DNA of 64,000 bases from JANWJE01 sp044326545 (GTDB lineage: Bacteria; Chlamydiota; Chlamydiia; Chlamydiales; Parachlamydiaceae): positions 1 through 64,000 of the forward strand of contig JBIRBM010000007.1 in assembly GCA_044326545.1 (NCBI GenBank). Reading direction: 5' to 3'. Below the pieces are notes generated by a model. It was not told where the DNA came from, searched no databases, and saw only the letters and a program-made list of their open reading frames with translations. Position 1 is the first letter of the stretch, and every line of letters begins with the position of its first letter. The position numbers were made by a program, and so were the translations under genes. Positions 52,515 through 60,792 of this stretch are shown piece by piece.

Positions 52515-52859
52515 ATGCGCTTGCGTACGCGTCAGCAGTACCAGCGCATGGTTCAAAAAACGTTTAAATTTCCCGGACGATGGATCATTGTAGAGATACG
52601 ATTAACGCAAGATCCTTTCAGTCGCTTAGGGATTACCGCCACCAAAAAATTTGGAGATGCTCATCAACGAAACCGTTTCAAACGGTTGGTTCGCGAGGCT
52701 TTCCGTCTTTCTTATCCGCAATTTAAGAATCGTTTTGACGTTGTTGTTCGGCCTCGTTCTCAAGCCCAAGAAGCTGTGATGGCAGATATTCAGAAAGAAT
52801 TACTCTATTTCATAGAAAAAGCTTATCGCCTTTCATCAGATCTTTCTCAAAATAAGTAA
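52515..52859 (+). CDS. rnpA: ribonuclease P protein component
   Basis: This 114-residue protein binds the RNase P RNA for tRNA 5' processing. The signature RNRFKRLVREAFRLSYPQF is present, with LGITATKKFGDAHQ before it. It is downstream of rpmH. The RNA subunit gene rnpB is not in this window. Confidence 0.95.
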   Translation: MRLRTRQQYQRMVQKTFKFPGRWIIVEIRLTQDPFSRLGITATKKFGDAHQRNRFKRLVREAFRLSYPQFKNRFDVVVRPRSQAQEAVMADIQKELLYFIEKAYRLSSDLSQNK

Positions 52860-52900
52860 GGTTCCAAGAACCTGTTCAAAATAGGTTCTAAACAAAGAGA

Positions 52901-54910
52901 ATGTCGGTAGATAAAGAAATTAATCTTCTCAATTCTTATCAGCGACAAGCAGCAAAGCTTGTGAATGGCCGAGTGTTGATCTTAGCAGGAGCTGGGAGCG
53001 GAAAAACACGAGTGCTGACTTTAAGGATGGCTTATCTTGTTCAAGAAAAACGGGTATGCCCCAAGTCCATTCTTGGCCTTACCTTTACAAATAAAGCTGC
53101 TGCTGAAATGCGTCATCGACTGGCAACGTTTATTGATAGCCAAGCTTCGACTCAAGTGACATTATGCACGTTCCACAGTTTCTGCATGCAAATTCTTAGG
53201 CAAGAAATAGGGTTGCTCGGTTATACCACGAAGTTCAGTTTGTATGATGAACATGATGTGCAGCGATTGATTAACCATATCGCACGTGATATTTTACAGC
53301 AGGAGGGGGAGTTGCCCTCTTTAGCTCCTACTGTTGCAGTCATTCGACAGGCAAAAAATCGGGGATTAACTCCTGACCAATTGGAAGAAGCCACGTGGCA
53401 TGACGGGTTTGCCAAAGAGGTCTATAAGCGCTTGCAAGCGAGTATGAGGGCATATAATGCAGTAGATTTTGATAATTTATTGGGCTTGGCCGTTGAACTC
53501 TTTGAGAAATTTCCCCACGTCCTAGATAAGTATCAAGAGCGTTACCGCTATATCATGATTGATGAATACCAAGACACAAACCCCATCCAGTATCGTTTGG
53601 CCTCTCTGCTTGCTGCCAAGTATCAAAATTTATGTGTTGTTGGAGACGATGATCAATCCATTTATGGGTGGCGAGGAGCTGATGTTAAAAATATTTTACT
53701 TTTCGATCAAGCTGTCGTCGTTAAACTCGAGCAAAATTATCGTTCGACAAATACCATTTTAAGAGCTGCCAACGCTGTCATTAGAAATAATCAGCAGCGT
53801 CATGATAAGGCTTTGTGGAGTGATAAGGGGGAAGGGGAAATGATAGAAGTGTTCCATGCTCCAAATGAATTAGATGAGGCTCAAGCGGTTGTTAAGCGAA
53901 TTGTTAAATTGAGGGATTCTTTAGGGTTAAAATGGCGTGAGATAGCAATCCTCTATCGTTCAAATGCCTTGTCAAGGCAATTTGAGTTAGCTTTGATGAA
54001 GCATACGTGGAAGAATGGAGGTCAATGGATTCAGGGAATTCCCTATGAGGTGTGTGGAGGGGTCGAGTTTTATGAAAGACGAGAGGTGAAGGACTTATGT
54101 GCGTATTTGCGTTTAATTGTTAATCCTCATGATCAAGAGGCTTTACTGCGGATCATCAATCAACCTCGGCGTGGAATTGGAGAGGAAACACTAGATCATT
54201 TGACCGCATATAATCGCAAACACCATATTCCGTTATGGGAGGTCCTCAGCGGGTTAGTTCAAAGAGATCCTCGATTTATTCATTTAGGGATTTGCTCAAA
54301 AGCGCATAAAGGGTTAGATGATTTTGTTCTGACATTAGAGGAGGCAAAAGAACGTTTTGAGAGAGGGGGGTTAACCGAAACGCTTCAATGGCTTATCGAA
54401 CGAATTGATTATCAGCGAGCGATTAAAGAAGAGGTTAAAAGTCAGCAAATGCGTGATTTTAAAACAGAAAATGTTCAGGAATTCATCAATTCGTTAGCAC
54501 AATTCGAACAGAACACCCGAGCTCTTCCTGAACAGGAGTGTTCTTTGGAAAATTTTGTTGCAAACTTAGCGTTAGATAATCAATTAACGCAAACGAATAA
54601 GAAACGTCATCATGATGACAGGGTTCAGCTGATGACTTTTCATGGGTCAAAGGGACTTGAGTTTCCGGTTTGTTTTTTGGTGGGATTGGAAGACCACATT
54701 ATCCCTCATGAAAAAAGTTTAAAAGAGACTGGAATTGAAGAAGAAAGGCGTTTGATGTATGTGGCCATCACGCGGGCTAGACAACATTTGACTTTAAGCA
54801 TGGCAAAGCAGCGTAACCGGATGGGAAAGGAATCGGCGAGTCGTCCCTCTCGTTTTTTATTTGAGATTCCCAAGGACGTTTTACGGATAACCGATTGGCG
54901 GGTGAGTTAA
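52901..54910 (+). CDS. uvrD: UvrD/PcrA-type superfamily 1 DNA helicase
   Basis: This 669-residue ATP-dependent 3'-5' helicase acts in excision repair and replication restart. SF1 motifs in order are LAGAGSGKTRVL (Walker A), LTFTNKAAAEMRHRL, CTFHSFCMQIL, MIDEYQDTNPIQY (Walker B), VVGDDDQSIYGWRGAD, LEQNYRST, LMTFHGSKGLEFPVCFL and YVAITRARQHL. It is slightly shorter than E. coli UvrD and ends soon after the last motif. It is preceded by a short palindrome of the AACCTGTTC family (52868-52890). UvrD and the UvrA encoded here belong to the same repair pathway. Confidence 0.95.
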   Translation: MSVDKEINLLNSYQRQAAKLVNGRVLILAGAGSGKTRVLTLRMAYLVQEKRVCPKSILGLTFTNKAAAEMRHRLATFIDSQASTQVTLCTFHSFCMQILRQEIGLLGYTTKFSLYDEHDVQRLINHIARDILQQEGELPSLAPTVAVIRQAKNRGLTPDQLEEATWHDGFAKEVYKRLQASMRAYNAVDFDNLLGLAVELFEKFPHVLDKYQERYRYIMIDEYQDTNPIQYRLASLLAAKYQNLCVVGDDDQSIYGWRGADVKNILLFDQAVVVKLEQNYRSTNTILRAANAVIRNNQQRHDKALWSDKGEGEMIEVFHAPNELDEAQAVVKRIVKLRDSLGLKWREIAILYRSNALSRQFELALMKHTWKNGGQWIQGIPYEVCGGVEFYERREVKDLCAYLRLIVNPHDQEALLRIINQPRRGIGEETLDHLTAYNRKHHIPLWEVLSGLVQRDPRFIHLGICSKAHKGLDDFVLTLEEAKERFERGGLTETLQWLIERIDYQRAIKEEVKSQQMRDFKTENVQEFINSLAQFEQNTRALPEQECSLENFVANLALDNQLTQTNKKRHHDDRVQLMTFHGSKGLEFPVCFLVGLEDHIIPHEKSLKETGIEEERRLMYVAITRARQHLTLSMAKQRNRMGKESASRPSRFLFEIPKDVLRITDWRVS

Positions 54911-54960
54911 GAAAATGAGTCTATTTAAGCGGGTCATAAGAATTTCAAAAAAAGGATATC

Positions 54961-56919
54961 ATGAAGTACTGCGAAGCTGTCTACCAAACGAAAAGGCGCC
55001 CCACAAGAGTTGTGATGGTCGGTCATGTTGGATTGGGTGGGTCTCATCCGATCCGCATCCAATCAATGACCACCTCAAATACCCGCGATATTGAAGCAAC
55101 CCTTCATCAAGTGATTCGATTGGCTGATGCAGGATGTGAAATCGTGCGTCTCACAGTACAAGGAATGAAGGAAGCTGAAGCATGTGAGGCAATTAAGAGC
55201 GGTCTTATTCAAAGGGGGTATGACATTCCTTTGGTTGCTGATATTCACTTTTATCCTCCGGCTGCGATGAGAGTTGTTGACTTTGTTGATAAGGTGAGGA
55301 TTAATCCAGGAAATTTTGTAGATAAGCGCGCTTCATTTAAAGTGATTGAGTATGATGATGATTCTTATGCGCAAGAATTGGTTAAAATCGAAGAAAAGTT
55401 CTCCCCTTTAGTAGAAAAGTGTAAAAAACTTAAACGTGCAATGCGGATTGGAACCAATCACGGATCTTTATCAGATCGAATCATGAATCGATTCGGAGAT
55501 ACTCCTGTCGGAATGGTAGAATCAGCCCTTGAGTTTGCCCGTATTTGCCGGAAAATGGAGTATCACGATATCGTCTTTTCGATGAAGGCCTCTAATCCCC
55601 AAGTGATGATTCAAGCCTATCGATTATTAGCTGCCGCAATGTATGAGTTAGATTGGGATTATCCTCTTCATTTGGGAGTCACTGAGGCTGGTGAGGGGGA
55701 AGATGGCCGGGTTAAATCGGCAATGGGAATCGGGAGTTTATTGTTAGATGGAATTGGAGATACCATTCGGATTTCCCTCACTGAAGATCCTTGGTTAGAG
55801 ATTGATCCTTGCCGCCGCTTGATTTGTCTAGCTAAAGAGAAGGAAAATCGGGGGATTTCCCCTTTTGTGGAGAATTATCGCTCGATTGGGCAGTTTCAAA
55901 AAAGAGAGATTCGTTTTGATTCCCCCCTTCCTTTGCATCGAAATGGAACGGTGTTTTTGACTGCGTCTGAAGATGAGGCTTCTGCTAGCGATTTTTATCA
56001 TCAAATCGGTTGTGAAGGCTCTTTTGGTCGCCCTAAACTCCAATCAATGACGGCAGATAATCTTTTTTTTGAGAGATGTCCCTCGGGTGAAAGATCAAGC
56101 CGCATTTTGCCTGATTTAAAAGAGATTGGCTTAGGTCTCTTTTCAAAGAATTTCAGTCCTCTTACCATTCCCATCGTTTCTTTGGAAGAGCGGTTTAAAA
56201 TGAAAGCATTAAAAGAAAAAACAGGACGTTTTGCTTATGTTCCTTTTGATGATCAAGAGGAACCATGTCCGATTGAGATAAAAGAGGGGGAGGTGATCGA
56301 TTGGGATCGACTCGCTCAACTCAATCCTCCTTTAATTATTTTATCTGCCTCAGCTAACCGTCTTCATTATTGCCGTCAATTTTTTAATCTGATCCAAGAA
56401 TACCATATTCAATCCCCGATTATTCTCCGTTTTCATTATCAATGCCCTGAAGAAGATCTTGTTTTACTCGCTGCTATGGAGTGCGGGGCGTTGCTTTGCG
56501 ATGGCTTGGCAGAGGGGATTTGGTTGGAAGGGGCGTATCCCTTGACAGTTCTTCGTCAATTAAGCTTTTCTATTCTTCAAGCAGCCCGTATGCGCATGTC
56601 TAAAACAGATTTTATTTCTTGTCCCAGTTGTGGACGCACTTTATTTGATTTACAGGATGTGACAAAACGGATTCAGAAGCGGACTTCTCATTTACCCGGT
56701 GTAAAAATTGCCATTATGGGATGTATTGTAAATGGGCCAGGAGAAATGGCTGACGCGGATTTTGGGTATGTCGGCTCCAAGCCCGGTAAAATTGATCTTT
56801 ATGTGGGAAAGGAATGTGTAGAGCGCGATATTAATTTTTCCGAAGCTGATGATCGATTGGTTGATTTAATCAAAGCGCATGGTTGTTGGAGAGAGCCTTC
56901 CGAAGTTGAAAACTATTGA
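54961..56919 (+). CDS. ispG: 4-hydroxy-3-methylbut-2-enyl diphosphate synthase, long (chlamydial/plant) form
   Basis: This 652-residue iron-sulphur enzyme carries out the sixth step of the MEP isoprenoid pathway (MEcPP to HMBPP). The N-terminal TIM barrel has MVGHVGLGGSHPIRIQSMTT, VADIHFYPPAAM, VRINPGNF and LGVTEAGEG. A central insertion (about residues 330-560) absent from most bacteria is present, and the C-terminal reductase part has the cluster cysteines in CPSCGRTLFDLQ and IMGCIVNGPGEMADADFGYVG. The three-domain layout is shared by plants and Chlamydiae. It follows the helicase gene by 50 bp. Confidence 0.96.
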   Translation: MKYCEAVYQTKRRPTRVVMVGHVGLGGSHPIRIQSMTTSNTRDIEATLHQVIRLADAGCEIVRLTVQGMKEAEACEAIKSGLIQRGYDIPLVADIHFYPPAAMRVVDFVDKVRINPGNFVDKRASFKVIEYDDDSYAQELVKIEEKFSPLVEKCKKLKRAMRIGTNHGSLSDRIMNRFGDTPVGMVESALEFARICRKMEYHDIVFSMKASNPQVMIQAYRLLAAAMYELDWDYPLHLGVTEAGEGEDGRVKSAMGIGSLLLDGIGDTIRISLTEDPWLEIDPCRRLICLAKEKENRGISPFVENYRSIGQFQKREIRFDSPLPLHRNGTVFLTASEDEASASDFYHQIGCEGSFGRPKLQSMTADNLFFERCPSGERSSRILPDLKEIGLGLFSKNFSPLTIPIVSLEERFKMKALKEKTGRFAYVPFDDQEEPCPIEIKEGEVIDWDRLAQLNPPLIILSASANRLHYCRQFFNLIQEYHIQSPIILRFHYQCPEEDLVLLAAMECGALLCDGLAEGIWLEGAYPLTVLRQLSFSILQAARMRMSKTDFISCPSCGRTLFDLQDVTKRIQKRTSHLPGVKIAIMGCIVNGPGEMADADFGYVGSKPGKIDLYVGKECVERDINFSEADDRLVDLIKAHGCWREPSEVENY

Positions 56920-57064
56920 TAAAAAACTATTGATAGCATTAAATAAGTTTTAAAAAACTATTTCGATAGTAGACAATAAAACTGTATTTCATTAACATTT
57001 TAGGTTGTTGTTATTATTTAATTTTTTTTGTCTTTAAATTTCAAAGATAGATTTTGTGTGTGAA

Positions 57065-58024
57065 ATGTATATAAAAACTCATTTGAATATTAGTGGATTT
57101 TGTGAATTTTATGATTTTAAACCTTCTTTTCGATCTTTAGCGAGAAGAGATTCGTTAATTTTAAAAGTAGCAGCACCTATTTTTGTTGTTCTAGCTTTAA
57201 GGTTTGGATGTTTATTGTATCGGATGTTTTGTTGTGAACAGGAAAATCCGGTGTTAACCATAAAAGATGAACGGAAAAATCATCAATTCGATAGGAAGAA
57301 GGTTAAAAAGAATGATGAGGATATTCAGGCCGTTTTGATCTCTCCAGCCAACAATAGCGTTGGTTTTGAATGCTCAGATGAACACCCTCTTTCGCCTCCA
57401 TCTTTGACGGAAGTTCTTTGCACATCTCCTGTTGCTGATCAAGAAATGCTTCCGGATGAAACACTTTTTTTTGATTTTTATACAAACAAAGGGGCTGATA
57501 AAGAAGGTCGAATGCTTCATGATATTTGGAAGTGGAATAACGATGAATTAGAGTCGTTTCACAACTACATTCAATGGCTTTTTCCTTTAAAAGAAGCCTC
57601 AAAATTTAATCGAGATGCAATCACTTTGACTCCACAACTGATTGACCAGTTAAAAAAGAGCCCTGTTTTCCTAAAGAATATGGAGCAATCATTTGATAGA
57701 ATGATGCAATTTTATGGATTTGTTTACGATCAAGAAAGCGGAAGCGTTAAGCGGGGAAAAGATTTTTTTGATCGCGCTGAAGAGTGGTGTCACAAAAAAA
57801 ATCATAATATGCTTCGGATGACTCGAATCCTAAAGAGTTTGAATATATTTAATCTGAATGGGAGAGCGAGCGGACTTTTTAAGGCTTTAGAAGAGATAGT
57901 GAACGATCCTCATTTGCAATCTTTGAAAATGGGACCGAGTGAGGCCACTTTTAAAATTTGGCAGAAGGCAGCTATGATAAAAAATATCGAGAGACGCCCT
58001 AAAAATGATAGCGTCACAATTTAG
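57065..58024 (+). CDS. hypothetical protein with one membrane segment
   Basis: This protein has 319 residues from the ATG at 57065; the frame can extend three codons to a GTG. One transmembrane segment lies at about residues 33-53 (LKVAAPIFVVLALRFGCLLY), followed by a charged Lys/Asp linker and a mostly helical soluble domain (WNNDELESFHNYIQWLFPLK). I do not recognise a family. In size and helix-rich WLFP-type stretch it suggests a small eukaryote-like domain, but this is only an impression. It converges on pgsA, with the 3' ends overlapping by 11 bases. Confidence 0.6.
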   Translation: MYIKTHLNISGFCEFYDFKPSFRSLARRDSLILKVAAPIFVVLALRFGCLLYRMFCCEQENPVLTIKDERKNHQFDRKKVKKNDEDIQAVLISPANNSVGFECSDEHPLSPPSLTEVLCTSPVADQEMLPDETLFFDFYTNKGADKEGRMLHDIWKWNNDELESFHNYIQWLFPLKEASKFNRDAITLTPQLIDQLKKSPVFLKNMEQSFDRMMQFYGFVYDQESGSVKRGKDFFDRAEEWCHKKNHNMLRMTRILKSLNIFNLNGRASGLFKALEEIVNDPHLQSLKMGPSEATFKIWQKAAMIKNIERRPKNDSVTI

Positions 58025-58661
58025 ATTTGGGCAGAGATAATAAACGATAGATGTATTTTCGATTAGCATACAGATAATCAATCCCTGAAAAAAAAGTATA
58101 AATACTTGTTAAGCAGATAATAACCGTTGATCCTTCATGCAAATTCTGTAAGCTTAGAGAGTGGTTGGAATAAGGAATAAGAAGCAAGATGATCATAAAA
58201 GCGGAAATAGCCTGAATGACCGCTTTGATTTTACCGCTTGTCCGAGCAGCCAACGCAATCCCCTTAAGAGCGCAAATGGTTCTAAGGGTACTAATCATTA
58301 AATCACGATATAGAAGAACGAACACATAAATCATAGGAAGGCTGACCGGGGGAAGAGTAAAAGTCAAAAAAAGTGAGATCCGATAGATGCTATCAGCCAT
58401 AGGATCTAAAATTTTACCTAAGTCTGTGACTTCATTGTATTTTCTTGCTAGATAACCATCTAGAACATCTGAAATCTCTGAAATAACAAATAAGAAGAGG
58501 AGTAAATAGGGAAGAAGAGTCAAACTGACGTGTAAGTTTTCGTGATTTAAATAGAGAAGTAAGAACATGGGGCCGATGAATAGGCGAATGAGAGTAAGAT
58601 AATTTGCCAAGCTCAAGTGAGACCTTCCTGTTCTGGTATTTTTGACGGCTACTTTCATCAT
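58014..58661 (-). CDS. pgsA: CDP-diacylglycerol-glycerol-3-phosphate phosphatidyltransferase
   Basis: This 215-residue multi-pass inner-membrane enzyme makes phosphatidylglycerol phosphate. The CDP-alcohol phosphotransferase signature is complete: DGYLARKYNEVTDLGKILDP followed by MADS. AAGGTGA lies a few bases upstream of the start, next to a perfect 23-bp hairpin in the leader. The order pgsA-glgA is as in Chlamydia. Confidence 0.9.
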   Translation of the reverse strand: MMKVAVKNTRTGRSHLSLANYLTLIRLFIGPMFLLLYLNHENLHVSLTLLPYLLLFLFVISEISDVLDGYLARKYNEVTDLGKILDPMADSIYRISLFLTFTLPPVSLPMIYVFVLLYRDLMISTLRTICALKGIALAARTSGKIKAVIQAISAFMIILLLIPYSNHSLSLQNLHEGSTVIICLTSIYTFFSGIDYLYANRKYIYRLLSLPKSKL

Positions 58662-58910
58662 TCACCTTGGGCAGCAAGTGTGCGATTTTGACTCAAGAGA
58701 GAGTTTTCGCTTCAGTCTAAATCGCACACTTGCTGCCCAAGCGTCAGTTTCATAACTGACCTTAAGAACCTGTTCAATACACACACACAAACTTAAAATT
58801 TGGGGTGAATTTTAGTGGATGGTCACGATAAATTCAAGCAAGATGTAGAAAAACGAGCAAGTTTCAATTAAGCACTCACGCTGCCGCTGGGTCAGTTGAG
58901 TTAAGAACTC
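58662..58910. other. pgsA leader / glgA-pgsA intergenic region
   Basis: This region contains the hairpin at 58666-58741, a copy of the ACCTTAAGAACCTGTTCAA repeat at about 58754-58772 and, at 58898-58910, a GAGTTAAGAACTC palindrome next to the glgA stop. No gene is seen. Confidence 0.45.
58666..58741. repeat. perfect 23-bp inverted repeat upstream of pgsA
   Basis: The arms 58666-58688 (CTTGGGCAGCAAGTGTGCGA plus TTT) and 58719-58741 are perfectly complementary around a 30-nt loop that itself has GACT and AGTC ends. The arm and loop contain GCGATTT and CGCTTCAGTC, which recur in degenerate form elsewhere in the window. It would form a strong hairpin in the pgsA 5' leader. Confidence 0.75.
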
Positions 58911-60431
58911 TTAAGCTCTCTTGCTTTTTTCTTTATTTCCGCTCACCTTTTGGTAAATATCAAGATAACAGTCTGAAGGGTGATTCCAGCTAAAGTCCAT
59001 TTTCATTCCATTTAGCATTAAATTTCGCCATTTTTCCGGGTCATCAAACCAGCATCTGATTGCGCGGTCGGTAGCAGAATCAATTCCTTCGGCATTAGCG
59101 GAATCAAAGGTATATCCATTCGTTTCCTCAAAAGGTTTACCTGAGTAATCGACATCAAAAACAGTATCTGCAAGTCCTCCTGTTCGTCTCACAATCGGAA
59201 TTGTCCCATATTTTAGAGCGATTAACTGTGTCAAGCCGCAAGGTTCAAACAGAGAGGGAACGATGAACATATCGCTGCCTGCATAGATCAAGTGAGCGAG
59301 TTCTTCTTGGTGATGAAGAGTTAAACTAATATGAGGATGATCATTAAATTGGTGTTTTAGACGGTGAAATTCTGCATTAATGCTTGGAATTGGACTGCTT
59401 CCGAGTAAGACGAATTGCCCTCTTTTTTCTACGATGTGACGGATTGTATGTGTGATCAGATCGATCCCTTTTTGCGGGACTAAGCGGGCTATGCACCCTA
59501 TGATAGGTCGGTGGTCTTCAGCGAGATTGAGCTTCTCCCTTAAATTTTTTTTGATAAACCCTTTTTTATCCAATGTGCTGCGATCTTTCTTATTTAGAGG
59601 AAATTCTCTTGAAGAATAGTGAGCTGGCAGGTAGCGGTCAATCTCAGGATTCCAGTAAGAGTAATCAATTCCGTTTAAAATCCCTTTAAATTTATCCTGA
59701 CGGGCAATGAGATTTGATTCTAAACCTTTTCCCCCTTCTGGAGTTAAAACCTCTTTTGCATAGCTGGGAGAAACTGTTGTAACATAATCTGAGTAGAGGA
59801 TTCCTGTTTTAAGCAAATTGATTAAATCAGGATAAAGGTTATCTTGCCCTCGCTGTGGCGTTTGGTAATAAGGGCCATCAAGTCCAATGCTGGTTAAATC
59901 ATGAGGTGTACATTTTCCTTGATACTCCATGTTGTGAATAGAAAGAATGATGCGAGGCTTTGTGAGGCCTATTTTGTTATACATGTCAGAGTATAAGGGG
60001 GCGATAATAGAGGTCTCCCAATCATGCAAGTGGATGATATCGGGATTGAGATTGCGCTTATAGATAAATTCCATTGCCGTGCGAGAAAAATAAAGGAAGC
60101 GTTCAATATCATCATCGCATCCATAAAAACAACCGCGATTAAAGAAAAATCTAGGGTGATGAGGATCGATAAAATAAACCTTTAGATTTTCCACCCAACC
60201 CATCCAAATGGTGTTAGAGAACCATCCTCCTTGGTAATAGGACATCAAATCTTTTGTATCGATTGACATATCTCGAATCTGCTCGCTATCCATACAATCA
60301 TACTTTGGAATGATGATATCGACATCATGTCCTTTCCACGACAGTTCCCGAGCCAAACCTAGAACAACATCAGCTAATCCTCCAACCTTTGCAAGAGGAG
60401 CTAATTCAGACGCGATGTGTACAATATGCAT
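58911..60431 (-). CDS. glgA: glycogen synthase (ADP-glucose)
   Basis: This 506-residue GT-B enzyme of family GT5 extends glycogen from ADP-glucose. Motifs are MHIVHIASELAPLAKVGGLA (with KVGGL for the more common KTGGL), LSIHNMEYQG, GILNGIDYSYWNPEID, IARLVPQKGIDLI and SLFEPCGLTQLIALKYGTIP. I start at the ATG at 60431, with CGGAG about 11 bases upstream; a TTG seven codons earlier has nothing upstream. Glycogen metabolism is a known feature of Chlamydiae. Confidence 0.95.
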   Translation of the reverse strand: MHIVHIASELAPLAKVGGLADVVLGLARELSWKGHDVDIIIPKYDCMDSEQIRDMSIDTKDLMSYYQGGWFSNTIWMGWVENLKVYFIDPHHPRFFFNRGCFYGCDDDIERFLYFSRTAMEFIYKRNLNPDIIHLHDWETSIIAPLYSDMYNKIGLTKPRIILSIHNMEYQGKCTPHDLTSIGLDGPYYQTPQRGQDNLYPDLINLLKTGILYSDYVTTVSPSYAKEVLTPEGGKGLESNLIARQDKFKGILNGIDYSYWNPEIDRYLPAHYSSREFPLNKKDRSTLDKKGFIKKNLREKLNLAEDHRPIIGCIARLVPQKGIDLITHTIRHIVEKRGQFVLLGSSPIPSINAEFHRLKHQFNDHPHISLTLHHQEELAHLIYAGSDMFIVPSLFEPCGLTQLIALKYGTIPIVRRTGGLADTVFDVDYSGKPFEETNGYTFDSANAEGIDSATDRAIRCWFDDPEKWRNLMLNGMKMDFSWNHPSDCYLDIYQKVSGNKEKSKRA

Positions 60432-60792
60432 GTTTAACAAACTCCGATTCAACGATGTTTTTTAGTCAAACGACTAACATACAAAAAAAAGGATTTCCTA
60501 GCGCTAAAAAATTGCATAAAAAGCGTAAGAGGGGTGTCTAAGACGGTGTCTGAAAAGTCAAATAAACTCGAATCCAAGCTGTTAGACTTTTTAGACACTC
60601 TTTAAAAAAAGTCGTGATGCCATTTGCAAGAAATAACCCGATATTTCAGCACGTCAAAGCCTCAAATATCGCGGTATTATGCCTCGAGCTTGAAGAGTGT
60701 CTAAAAGATTGGTATAAATTCTATCATCGGCTATTTTAGCCAACAAGAATGAATGAGATCGTTTGCTTTGTCAAGATAAAAAAAGGCTTTAA
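60432..60792. other. divergent intergenic region with two repeat families
   Basis: No gene is seen. It holds a copy of the family-C right half (ACTCGAATCCAAGCTGTTAG and TTAGACTTTTTAGACACTC, about 60565-60602), the hairpin repeat at 60618-60683 and GAGTGTCTAAAAG at about 60694-60706. Confidence 0.5.
60618..60683. repeat. hairpin repeat, CATTTGCAAGAAATAA family, copy 2 (diverged)
   Basis: The left arm includes CATTTGCAAGAAATAA and the loop includes CAGCACGTCAAAGC, both as in copy 1 at 27541-27624. The right arm (CTCAAATATCGCGGTATTAT) has drifted so that pairing is imperfect. Confidence 0.6.
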
